From positions 1 to 64,000 of the forward strand of contig BLJB01000147.1 of the NCBI GenBank assembly GCA_013423325.1: DNA of 64,000 bases, written 5' to 3'. The notes under the pieces were generated by a model. The model saw nothing but the letters and a program-made list of their open reading frames with translations, did no database searches and had not been told where the DNA came from. Source of the DNA: Usnea hakonensis (Eukaryota; Ascomycota; Lecanoromycetes; Lecanorales; Parmeliaceae). Shown in pieces: positions 53,465 to 64,000 of the stretch (position 1 is its first letter; each line of letters starts with the position of its first letter). Made by a program: the position numbers and the translations under genes.

Positions 53465-56400
53465 ATGCCTGGAGCACATACCAAGCGTGAGGCAGTCGCT
53501 CACCAGAGCCAGTTTCGTAATCAACCAGGCCCGAACGCGGACCCACATAGAACTCAGCCTGAGCCTTACGATGGCCCAGGCTCCAACGAAGGCGACGTGC
53601 GCGGTCGCTCTGGTTCCGTTGGAGGCACTCGTAGCGCATCTCGTCCTGGTAGCCGTGCTGGTAGCCGTGCACGGAATCCGAGTCCAATGCCCCGAGCAGA
53701 AAACGTAACGCCCAACGTCCTCCTTAGAAACGTCGACTTTGGTGGGGGAGCGTATAACATTTTTAGTCAGGTAAGCCCAAAGTTCGCCTCTTTGCCACTC
53801 TCTCCATGTCACTCAGCGCATTGAATCACATGACTCTTGTGTCCATGTGTTGAATTCTATTTGGTGTCAAAAAATCTCTGGCCAAAATGAATGCTGGCTA
53901 GCTTCATTGTTTCAGGCAAACGAGGGGTCCTTTATCACTCTTCCGCTTCACACCTCCTGCGAAGCTGACTGGATTCTTATTCACATTTTCTCCCTTCATT
54001 GCATGTGTTTAACTCCCTTCTCATTCACACAGCAGAAGACATTCACACAGAGGCATCCCCCACTATTTAAACCCTCTCCTGCACCAACCATCCATCCTTC
54101 CTACAATATCTCCCACATCCACATCTACCCACATCTACATCTACATCTCCCACATCTACATCCTCCTCATCCACATCCTCATCCTCTATTATCTTCTCTT
54201 GTCCACACTGAGATTTCTCTGAAAGCCTCTACACTCATCATGTCTTCCTCAAATCCTGTTGACAAGTCTTCAAACACCCCTGACATCCCTGTTGGCTTGC
54301 CGAAAGAGCCAATGGGCGTGCCATTTGAACCTCCTAACCCTTTTCGTGACCAGATGCCAACGACCCTGATGAGTCGTAGAGAATTCAGCAAAGCAGGCAA
54401 GCAGGCCATCATCCAGGTCAATTCGCACGTTGTTGAGCAGTGGCCAAGTATCAACATCTTTCAGTATGATGTAAGTATTCCGAGCTCCATGGTTTGTTAT
54501 GAGCTGATCGGACTTGCAAAGATCGTCATCGGAAGTGGCGCTGAGGCGAAAGGTCTCAATGCGGCCGTGTGGGCTTCGAACACTACGAAGAACGAGATGA
54601 CTCGGTATCAACCTGGTCTCATATTTGATGGCAGCCGCATTGCATGGTAATTTGATAGCAACCTTCCACCCAACATGCTCTCTACTGATAGTCACAGGTC
54701 CACCAAGTATATTGATCGCCACCACTCCTTTGTTGTAGATTTCGACGCTGAGAAGGGTAAACGTCCTCGTAAAGACGGGGAAGGTAATCCCAAGCCGGAC
54801 CAGCATAGAGTCGCTATCAAGTTCGCAAAGAAGATTGATTTGGGTATGGTACGTGAATACTTGGAAGGCCACTCAGACTTCCACAATGGGATCGTGGAAG
54901 GAATTAGTAGGTTTATTACCACACCTCACGAGGCGCCGTTGACATTTTCAGACTTCCTTGATCACCTGCTTCGTGAATCCCCCTCGAAGGCGTTGATCAA
55001 TCTCCGACGCTCATACTTTAGCCGTCACACTATTTCCGAGGAGCGTACTCTGCTCCCTGGAGGTATTGAGGCCATGAAGGGTGTATATCAGTCTATTCGT
55101 TTAGCCGAGGTATTGCGCGTGTCCTTAGTGGTCAGTTCATGCTGACCTCTCATCTCCAGGGCAAGCGCTTGGTGATCAATGTCGATGTGTCAAACGCGTG
55201 CTTTTGGCACGAGACTGATGTGCATGAGCTTGCACGCAAGCTGACCGGAGAGAAATCACACGAAACTTTTCAAGCTGTTGCCTCGAGACGACCTGATGGG
55301 CGAGACCCCCAGGCAATGCCGATGTTGAAGCGATTGTGTCGCAACAAATTCACCGTCAGCCACCGCGGCGTCGAAGGTAAATTACGGACTCACTTGAAAG
55401 AAGACCGCATAGCTGACTTCAATTCAGACACCACCAAGGTATGGACCATCAAGCAGATCGCTAGAGTCAATGCCAAAGATCACACATTCGACGTGACAGA
55501 TAAAGCCACCGGCAAGTCCACCAATATGAGCGTCTATGACTATTTTTGGAAGAAATACAAGATCATCCTAGCGTTCTGGTGGTTGCCTCTGATCCAGACT
55601 CAAAAGGCCGGTATCCTTTTTCCCATGGAGCTTTGTCGCATGTGCATTGGGCAGCGCTACCCATATAAGCTCAATTCCGACCAGGTATTACTTAAATGTG
55701 CTCGAACTGTAGTAGCTCTCGCTGACGGTTTCATCAGACTGCCGCTATGATCAAGTTCGCTGTTTCAAGACCCGCTCAGCGTCGTGAAGCCATCGAGCAG
55801 GGCTTGGAGAAGCTTCATTGGGACATCGATCCTATGCTCAATGGCTATAAGATGAAGATCAACACATCGATGCTCAAAACCAATGCCCGTATCCTCGACC
55901 CACCTGAACCATCGTTCGCAAAAGGTGCAATTGCCAAGCCCAATTTCTCTGGTCGTTGGGACTTGAGAGGCAAAGTATTCCTAAGCCCAAATGACCGACC
56001 TCTGAAATCATGGGGAATCATTGTTCTAGCAAATAAGGGTGACCGTAATAAGCCTGCAGTCACTCGAGATCAGCTTGAAGCATTCAAGAACAACTTCTTG
56101 AACCTCTATCGTGGCCATGGCGGCATTGTCGAGAATACGAAGCCCGCAATCACTGGCGGAGTACTCGACGACGCGAAGGCCATCGAGGAGGGCTTTAAGG
56201 CAGCTGGAAACCAATCGAACATGCGGCCTCAGATGCTGATGATCATCATGCCAAACCGAAGTGCGGAAGTGTACAATCGTGTCAAGAAGAGCTGCGACTG
56301 TCGCTGGGGTGTTATGTCCCAATGTGTCCAGGCTAGCAGCGTTGTCAAGAATCAGCCACAGTACTGCTCGAATGTACTGATGAAATTTAATTGCAAGCTC

Positions 56401-57466
56401 GGCGGAACCACCTCGGCGATCAAAACGGTAAGCCATCACTCAGCGTGATATTGTCCCCAGTCGTGTAGACACTGACAGCCTACAGAAACAGCCGTACTTC
56501 GACGTGCCCACGATGATTATTGGTGCCGATGTGTCTCACGCTGCACCTGGTATGGTAGACATGGCCTCTATGGCCGCTATGACTGTTTCTTTGGATAAGA
56601 CTTGCTCTCGTTATGGAGCTGCAGTCGAGTCCAATGGACATCGCGTTGAGATAATCACCAGCATCAACATCCGTGAGATGCTCGAGCCTATTGTTCGATG
56701 GTGGATTTCGAATATTGGGGGAGGCCACCCCCCGAAACATCTCTACTATTTCCGCGACGGAGTTTCCGAAGGCCAATATACCAATCTCCTCAAGCAGGAG
56801 GTGGCAGACATCAAGAATGTTATGTATGAATTGGGCCAGAAAGATCCCGGCAACATGGTATGACCTGTACGCGATCAAATACTGTAGAAGAAGCTGACGT
56901 GCATAATAGCCAAAGGTGACCGTCGTTGTCGCAGAGAAGCGCCATCACATTCGCTTCTTCCCTCCCCGTGGTATGGCTGCAGACAAGAATGGCAATCCTG
57001 TGCCAGGCACATTGGTCGAGCATGATATCACTCATCCTTTCGAAAACGATCTCTATCTCTGCTCCCATGTGGCTATCCAAGGAACCGCCCGACCTACTCA
57101 CTATCATATGCTGATGGATGAGGCTGACGTTCCGGCGGAGAAGTTTCAGAAGATGCTATACGAGCACTGCTATCAATACCAGCGCGCCACCACGCCGGTC
57201 TCTTTGTGTAAGTTTATTCAGAGTCTTGCCCCCCAAAATATGTTTGCTAAGACTTTACAGTTCCTGCGGTCTACTATGCTCACTTGGCTTCTAATCGTGC
57301 GGTTTCCCACGTCGATTTGGCAAAGGGTGAACTTGTGAGGATCAACCGTGAGAAGCGAGCAGGCAAAGCGGTCATCAAAGTCTCTGATGGCTCTGAAACC
57401 GAATGGCCCAAGCTTATCCCCATGGAGGGCACCAACCGTATCGGCTTCGGTATGTGGTACATTTGA
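53465..57466 (+). CDS. ago: Argonaute protein (QDE-2 type), catalytically complete
   Basis: Argonaute is the small-RNA-guided effector of fungal RNA interference. From the internal Met at 54240, eight exons (to 54470, then 54522-54646, 54698-55109, 55160-55684, 55738-56427, 56486-56857, 56910-57207, 57261-57466) join over 50-58 bp introns to 952 residues. The N, linker, PAZ, MID and PIWI regions are recognisable. The slicer tetrad is present: Asp in IGADVSH (about 676), Glu in HRVEIITS (about 716), Asp in YFRDGVSEGQ (about 751) and His in VYYAHLASN (about 892), with spacing close to human AGO2. An upstream exon, 53465-53770, encodes an Arg/Gly/Ser-rich leader and ends in a good donor. It can be spliced in frame to acceptors at 53915, 54032 or 54212, but the intervening frame is poor, so two alternative starts are possible. 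Confidence 0.92.
54064..54071 (+). promoter_or_regulatory. Possible internal TATA box of Argonaute
   Basis: TATTTAAA lies 176 bp upstream of the internal start codon at 54240 and inside the presumed first intron. CT-rich, CACATCTACATCT-repeated leader-like sequence follows it. It could drive a shorter transcript. Confidence 0.35.
54117..54190 (+). repeat. CATCTACATC microsatellite
   Basis: Short imperfect repeats of ACATCTAC and CATCCTCATCCAC type lie between the putative internal TATA box and the Argonaute internal start. They could be 5' leader of the short transcript. Confidence 0.6.
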
Positions 57467-58865
57467 GAGTCACAACATGGCGCGAAGGATTAGGCTGTGA
57501 CACGATATGATTTCTTTTTCCTCGGCGAGTCATACTGTTTATGCGTGCGTGCTTTCATCATCTTCACTCAAGTCTCGGCCTTGATGCATCACATCGGTCT
57601 CATTCAAGAGCAGACTATGAGACCATCACTCGTGCTTCTCCCAGCTCGATCATCCTTGAATCTCATTCTAGCACCAGAGAAGGACTATGACTGAGACAGC
57701 GAGTGTCCACAAGTGGAAGCTTAGGCTTCATCACCCTGATCATCATGCTTGCATGTTCATAGATTTTCACATAGGCAAACATTTAATATCCAACACTGTA
57801 GTCTTTCTTTCCTTTGCTTCTCTTGATCATTGATGTTCGTGATGCTAAGCCTAGGGAATTTCAATGAGTGGAGAGATGGAGAGACATACCATCATCCCAA
57901 CGAGTGCAAGTCAACCGCGTCTCACTCATACATGTGAAGGTATTCTTGCGAAGTACGGAGCATGTTGTTCTGCAAGCAAGGGTCCATCAAAGCACTCAAT
58001 CTGAACCATTACGAAATGATACCCCCCCTTTTGGGTTCAATTTTAGGGCGTGCTGAGATTTCCGAGTTGAGCCGTTTCTATCTCCTTGTTCTATTATGTA
58101 CCTTACATACGGAAACGGACGCCAAGTCTACCCACACTTAATGCTTTATTCGCCACATTCGAACCATGCGAATGCATGGAAATGGTTAAAATACACGGAG
58201 GGTAGCTGTAGCAATGGCTGGCCTGTCTCATCGCCATGGGTAGCCCGAACGGTGGCCTGTAGGAGGCATATTCAGGCTCATTGCTACGGCGCTAAGAAGA
58301 CTCTTATATCTATTCGATATAGACCTAGAGCGAAAGGTAGCTGTATATATACAGGCAGGGGTAGGTAGGCGAAAATAGTACAATATCTTATACTTCTCTT
58401 TGGCTATAACTGTACCTATGAACTAAATCTATGAACCGAATCTATGTACCGAATTCATACATGAAACTACTGAAACCACTGAAACAGATATGCGATATCC
58501 GAAATCACTAACCCCCAGTCCTACTGTGGCGAGGAGCAGTGTGTGCCTGCCTCATTTAATACGACTACTCGCGTCATCCAAAAGTCCGTCAGCTGATAGG
58601 GCGAGGATACTTGTCCATTTGCTATGTAATCTGATATCGCTCGGTCTACATCATATTTGTGCCCGGTCTTGCACATACACCGGCGTACTTCAGCCCCATT
58701 ACCAAGGCTCTTGCCAACGTAGGCGATCCTGAGCGTCAGCATCCTCAGCATCAGCATCGACACCGCTGTAGACATTGTATATTAATAGCAGTATACACGT
58801 GAACTCATATCAGCGCAACGGACTATGCTTGACCTATAGGTATACGTGAAGAAAGTTAGACAACA
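57467..58865. other. Intergenic region, Argonaute 3' end to PKS 3' end
   Basis: About 1.4 kb between convergent stop codons. GTACGGAGCATG at 57953 is identical to a 12-mer at 8789. Imperfect repeats of CTATGAACC/CTATGTACC type are near 58417-58457. No supported gene or RNA. Confidence 0.4.
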
Positions 58866-61800
58866 TCACGTCTCTTTAGTCTCGAACTTGCCCTTCAACC
58901 CTTGCCCGGCCACTCTGCCCAACTCCTCGAGCGTCCCAGACGCCATAATTTCTAGCACACTAATGTCCAGCCCAAAAGCCTGTTTCCACCACCGTCTCAA
59001 CTCAATCGCCATCAGACTGTCCATCCCAATCTGTGTCAAAGTCATCCCTATATCTATATCCTCCTCCGGCTTCATCATGAACCTGAAGATTCTTCGACTT
59101 ATCTCGTTGGCGAGGAAATCCGTGCTCGATTTGTCTTCCAGAATGTCCGGGTTGTCAGCGGCGAGGGAAAAGAAGGACTTTAGAGCGTTGGAATTTGCGG
59201 CAGAGGAGTCGGCGACGGCGTCTTTAGGTACATTGTGGTACATACCCATACGACGGTCGCGGCGCCAACTGGCTTGGCAGTTGGGGTCATCGAGGTGAAC
59301 TTCGGATCTCAAGCCCATGATAATGTGGCCGATGCTTTTCCAGGACGCGGTCGGGTCATTCGCCACATAGTCGGACCCGTTGAACGGCGAGTACGAATTC
59401 AAGATGGCCAGCTCCATATAGTCAAGGATCTCGCGCTCGGGAAGAAAGTAGAGACCTTGAGACTTTAGTTTCTTTTTGATGGTGGGATTTTCTGCCACGA
59501 AACCGATATCGTCGACAGGGCAGATACCTAAAACGGAGGCTGGCAGGCCGCTCTTACGTCGGTATTGGCAGAATGATTCGAGGAAAGTGTTCGCGGCAGC
59601 GTAATTACCCTGGCCCGGTTGGTCGATGAGTGTGACTAAGGAACTTGCCATAATAAAAAAATCTAGAGGCTGCTTGGAAAAGGCATGATGAAGATTCCAG
59701 GCCCCTTCGACTTTCGGCGCAATAGCTGCGGTTCACTCTTCATAGCTAATATCGAGAATGGGAGCGTCCTAGACGAGTAAGCGACTTCACAGGAGAAAGG
59801 ACCAGTTACATACCCGGAGAACCATGGCAAGATGGACTATACCCTTTATCGGCCTGGAAGCCTTCATGAGAACCGTTTCGACGGCTTCAATGTCTTCTGC
59901 TTTGCCAACCACCGCAGAAACAGAGCAACCCATACTCTTCATTTCTGCAAAGAATAACTTGTCCTCTTCGCTTTTCCCGGCACTACGCGAGAGAAAGACC
60001 AAGTCCCGGGCCCCCTTATCAACCATCCAACTGGCTACTGACTTACCAAGGCCTCCGAGTCCACCCGTCAGAAGATATGAGGCCTCGGGATCCAAGGTGT
60101 AAGGCTTGGCACGTGAAGCGCTTGGGATTTCAGAAACATTTTCTGGTATTCTAACAACAGCTTTTCCTATGTGATCACCGTTTTGGAGATGTCGGAAGCT
60201 TTGCTCGATCTCTGCGGCTTGGAAAACAACCATAGAGCGGATTGGGCTGATGCGGCCCTGTGAATACATTTCGATCCATCTCCTCATAACACTTGTCACA
60301 ATCGTTAGCGCATCATGCACTCATTGGCCGAGAAGTATGACCTACCGTCCTACTGACTCCGGTCTTTCTTTCATAGCGTGCGCGAGGTCGACACAGCAAT
60401 ACGACCGGTCTGCCAAGAACGGTTCCAAATCGAGTCTACCAAACCCGACGAGATCTCGTTTTCCCAACTCTACTAGCTTTCCAAATTCAGCGACACATTT
60501 CCATGAGGCATGCAACAAATCTCCAGAGAGCGAGTTCAGCACTAAGTCGACACCTCGACCTTTCGTTTCCCGCATTATCTCCGCGTGGAACGAATCGTTG
60601 CGCGAGTTGAAGATACGATTTCTTGGAATGCTCCATTCGCTAACGAGGTACTTCACTTTTTCTTCACTACCGACAGTCGTGTAGATCTATTTTACTTGCA
60701 TTAGAGCGTCTGAAATTGAAGACCTGATCAGGCGCACATACCTCTGCTCCTATCATTCTACACAGCTCAATGGCAGCAGAACCAACGCCCCCGCAAGCAG
60801 AGTGTATCAAGACCGTCTGGGGGAAATTATTAATATAAGTGTATATGACGGACGGGAGTGAGCAGTATGGAGTGTTACACGTACCTGACCCTTCTCCAGC
60901 TGGCCGACATCTATTAGCGATTGGACAGCAGTCGTATAGCAAGCCGGCATTGTAGCAGCTTGCTCGAAGCTCAAGTCGTCAGGAAGCTTAACGACAAGCG
61001 AGTCTAAGAGAATCGCATGTGTTGAAAAGCATCCTTCGACTGCGACGCCAGCAACCCGGTCGCCAACAGACAGATTCCGTACATTTGGGCCGACTCTGTT
61101 AACGACACCCGCAAGCTCAAGACCAAGAGGCACGCTCTTGGACCCGAACTTGAGAACGCCCATGGATACCATGATGTCCTAATACAGTCAGCGTCACTTA
61201 ATACATGGCTGGTATAGCTTGTGCTTACTCGGAAGTTCAACCCAACCGCTCGAGTCAAAATCTCGACTTGGTCATCTTGGAGTACGGTAGATACATTTCT
61301 TTCCAGCCAATGGAGGGTGTCTAGAAGGCCGGGCTTGCCGATTTCAAGAGTTTTGGCATGACCGCAATCCGTGAAGCTCTTCTCGCCCACCTCTTGCTCC
61401 AGTGAAAATGGCTGGTATCTGCCAATCTTTATGACACCGTTATCGACCGTGTATTCCCTATCTGGAGCGATTTTTTCTGTGTCCTCACGCGAGCGCACCT
61501 TTCGCAACACTTTTAAGACGAGCTGTGAGAAGTCCGCCTCGGCTGGATCGAGCTCAAGTGTGTTGATCGGTATTGCCAGCTCTGCGCGCGAGACTCTGAA
61601 CACACCGATCGTCTGTGCTGACCGAGGATCATTGCAGTTGACCTGGGTAGGCGGCATCAGCCAAAGCATCTTTTGTGACTTTTTGTGCCGTAAAAGATCT
61701 TGAAAGGCCGAGAACTTTTCCTCCGTAATGTTCTCGAAAAATCGAGACTCGAGGTCTAAAGTGCTTATGATGTCTTGGTCTACTGGAAGGATGCCTCCAA

Positions 61801-64000
61801 GCTTGGTTATCGACACCGCAAATCCCTCTTTCTTGAGATCACTGACCAAGCTTAGACTGATACCTTCATCCGGTTGGTCACAGAGAACTGTTACTGCTCG
61901 ATCTTCGGGATTCGACCGCTCATGCTTCGGTTGTGATACGATTGCTGCACAGTACTGGAAAGGTTCTTCGGCATCGTAAACGGCAGTGTCTACTCCAGTG
62001 AAGCCGGCTGCTTTCAACTCGGAGTCCCATCGATCTACCATCACATATGGCTCGTACTTCCGATTGTCTGCTTCTCCGAGCCACCAACCAGAAAAGTTCC
62101 CAAAGACATAACCGGGAGCCCTTGCAACCGCACAGACTTCAGACAGCACCAAATGGCCGTGTGATCGTAATAAAGGTCGGAGGTTCTGTAAAGTCTCTTG
62201 TAAGCATGGGGTTGCGTGGACCACATTCGGCGCGAGAATAAGATCGTACGAGGCTGCCTCAAAGCCTTGTTCAAAGGGATTCTGAGAGATATCAAAGACT
62301 TGGTAGTTCATATTAGGGGCGTAGGCAAATCGCTCCTTCGCCTGAGCGAAAAAACCGGCAGATATATCAGTAAAGGTGTATATCGAATAGGATGGATTGC
62401 CCCCACAGCGGGCCAAGTCTTTAAGTATCAGTTCCGTTGTTCCACCCGTACCCGCACCAACTTCTAAAATCCGAAGGTTCGGTTTCGTGATTGACAGCAT
62501 ACGAACAAAATCTCCAAACCCAAAGCTCACGGCATTATAGATCTCAGCCAAGACATTGTCTTGCATGAGAAGGTCAAGCGTATCGACTTGTCCGGAGAAC
62601 AACCCTTCGGCATTCTCGCAGATCCGCATGACTCCCTGTGCAACGAGACCGATCGACGACTTTGTAGAGAGTATTTCCATTCGGTCTTTGATCTGCCCAC
62701 GGCGGGCCTGAGGGGTGAGTTTGACATAGCTCGCGGAGTCCTTTACCACTGGATATATGCCCGACTCTGCGCGGAGTTTCTCTCGGTGTAGCCAATCTCG
62801 AAGTTTGAGTTGATGGTCTTGCTGTGTACTGAGTCCCTGGAGCCTCTCTGCTGAATCAAGGATGCAGAGTAATGCTAATTCTTCAAGTAATGTTTTCACA
62901 TCGTTACCGGCTACAGGAGGGGTAAACAAGGGTGGGATATCCATGAAGTCAAAGTCGGGATACCATTCCAGCCTAGCGCCCGCATGTCGATCGGTTGTCG
63001 TAATTGTCTTGTCGCTTTCCAATGGGGTCAGGCGAGCACCACGGAGTCGGAGTGCAACTTTGCCATCAGCGACACAGTCTAAACCAACTTCCTGACCATC
63101 ATACGAGCTCCAAGATCTGGCTGTCATACTTGATGCGCTCCGTGAGACGTCTAATTCTTCGATCAAGGTTGGAACGCAAAGCTGCGTAAAATTACGGCCA
63201 GCAATTTGAGCAATGGCGGCCAGAACAAGTTGGAGACAGCTATCGATAGCGGCTGGATGGAAGAGAAACGGTGCCTCCTGGTGAGCGATCGAGTCTGTGA
63301 TCTCACCGACTGCCAAGTGCTCAGTCGTAGATGAAGACAATGTAGTGATTCCCCGGAACTCTGGGCCATACACAAGGCCAACGCGTGCCATAATTTCGTA
63401 CCATCTGGAAGCTGATATGCTGCGGGGAAGTGTGTCACAGTGTGATGAGCTTCGAATGGTCCCTTCCTTAGGCTTGACACGACCCTCGCAGTTCTTGATC
63501 CAAGCAGATCCAGTGTAAGATGATATGACAAAATCATATGAATCCGAGTCGGTAGAATCGGTGAGTTTATGACGTCGCAAAGTCGTGACTACTTCAACCG
63601 GCTTAGAGTCTGAGAGAACAAGAGCAGTGTGTGCCACGACACGTCGCACACTGTAACCAGTTTCAACACCTGTGATTTGCCGTATTGCTTCGCCTGCCAT
63701 GCACACATAGCCAGCGAATGGGAAAACTATATCGTCAGCGACTTTGTGATCATAGAGCCACGGCTCGTCATCTAGATCTAGAACGACTCTCCAGCAGGGG
63801 TCGAGGCTGCTACTTTCCGATACTCGCTGACCAAGAATAGCATGATGACCAAAAGGGCGGAAACGCCAGTCCTTCGACACCCGGCTTTCTGCCCAAAAGC
63901 TCGTCGCATGATCCCAAGGATAAGCTGGTAAGTCTGGTAGAACTTTGCCGACGGGTATCAGTGATTCAAATTTCACCTCGATGCCCTGTTGATAGAGCTG
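58866..64000 (-). CDS. Highly reducing polyketide synthase, C-terminal part, with internal stop
   Basis: This iterative type I PKS enters the window at the end of its AT linker; KS and AT lie beyond 64000. Six minus-strand exons (64000-61229, 61178-60885, 60816-60742, 60686-60346, 60291-59814, 59768-58866) join in phase to 1620 residues. Domain order by partial numbering: DH (His in WLYDHKV near 85, Asp in FHPAAIDSCLQL near 253), C-methyltransferase (LEVGAGTGGTTE near 512), ER (from about 925, NADPH site ACGGVGSAAIEL), KR (LLTGGLGGLGKS near 1240, catalytic QGNYAAAN) and one ACP (IGMDSLMAIELR). The usual DH glycine after the histidine is replaced by Asp (HKVADD). In the KR exon an in-frame TGA at 59735-59733 sits where relatives have Trp before Thr-Ala-Ala. 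The frame is otherwise fully open to the end. The product cannot be predicted. Confidence 0.92.

Noticed and set aside
53847..54239. Open frame upstream of the Argonaute internal start read as protein
   Set aside because: The translation is His/Pro/Leu low complexity from CATC repeats and looks like untranslated leader or intron.
1..64000. Search for tRNA, rRNA, CRISPR arrays and intact transposase or reverse transcriptase genes
   Set aside because: No cloverleaf with matching T-loop, no rRNA-like stretch, no spaced direct repeats and no transposon protein could be seen by eye. A tRNAscan-SE/RepeatMasker run would settle this.
58866..64000. Idea that the internal TGA of the PKS is removed by an unseen intron
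   Set aside because: The only GT...AG pair around it (GTGAACCGCAG) is 11 bases long, and no longer pair keeps the conserved KR sequence on both sides.

Overview
The window is nuclear DNA of a filamentous ascomycete (Pezizomycotina). The gene content points towards Leotiomycetes or a close relative, but I cannot name a genus. Evidence for this: a FREQUENCY clock gene, a catalytic Argonaute, a double-CFEM GPI protein and a highly reducing polyketide synthase; many introns of about 45-76 bp with GTAAGT-like donors, CTGAC/CTAAC branch sites and YAG acceptors; and an extremely AT-rich block at the left edge like those left by repeat-induced point mutation (RIP). Most genes are broken into several frames by these introns. 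Exon borders given here were worked out by eye from splice sites, reading phase and family conservation.

Left third (1-30 kb). A RIP-like AT block (1-1030) stops abruptly before mitochondrial succinyl-CoA:3-ketoacid CoA-transferase. Then come a 67-residue conserved hydrophilic protein, the clock gene frq (minus strand) with candidate light-response elements upstream, a secreted expansin-like protein, a complex III assembly factor (UQCC2/CBP6-like) divergent from a Bsd2/NDFIP-type membrane adaptor, and an alternative NADH dehydrogenase. From about 16.3 to 30 kb the region looks accessory: three unrelated F-box proteins, a double-CFEM GPI protein, a small Cys-rich secreted protein, a membrane-protein gene interrupted by an in-frame TAG, degenerate repeats and microsatellites, with long stretches that hold no gene I can support.

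Middle (30-53 kb). This is a dense housekeeping block: the cell-wall-integrity MAPKKK Bck1, an APH-like kinase-fold protein that has lost its catalytic aspartates, THUMP protein Tan1, pyruvate decarboxylase divergent from the exocytosis protein Sro7/Lgl, and histone chaperone Asf1 divergent from the 3'-end-processing factor Rna14.

Right end (53-64 kb). A catalytically complete Argonaute appears to have two possible 5' ends. After about 1.4 kb of gene-poor sequence comes the C-terminal two thirds of a highly reducing PKS (DH-MT-ER-KR-ACP) whose KS and AT lie beyond the window. Its KR coding exon carries an in-frame TGA at a position where relatives have tryptophan, so this PKS may be recently inactivated.

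The most informative oddities are the PKS nonsense codon, the APH pseudokinase, a 24-bp tandem duplication inside the Bck1 kinase domain, a 44-residue internal repeat in FRQ, the asymmetric heme-site residue between the two CFEM domains, a probable GC-AG intron in the NADH dehydrogenase, and a cluster of GATCGA motifs upstream of frq. I saw no convincing tRNA, rRNA, CRISPR array or intact transposon.
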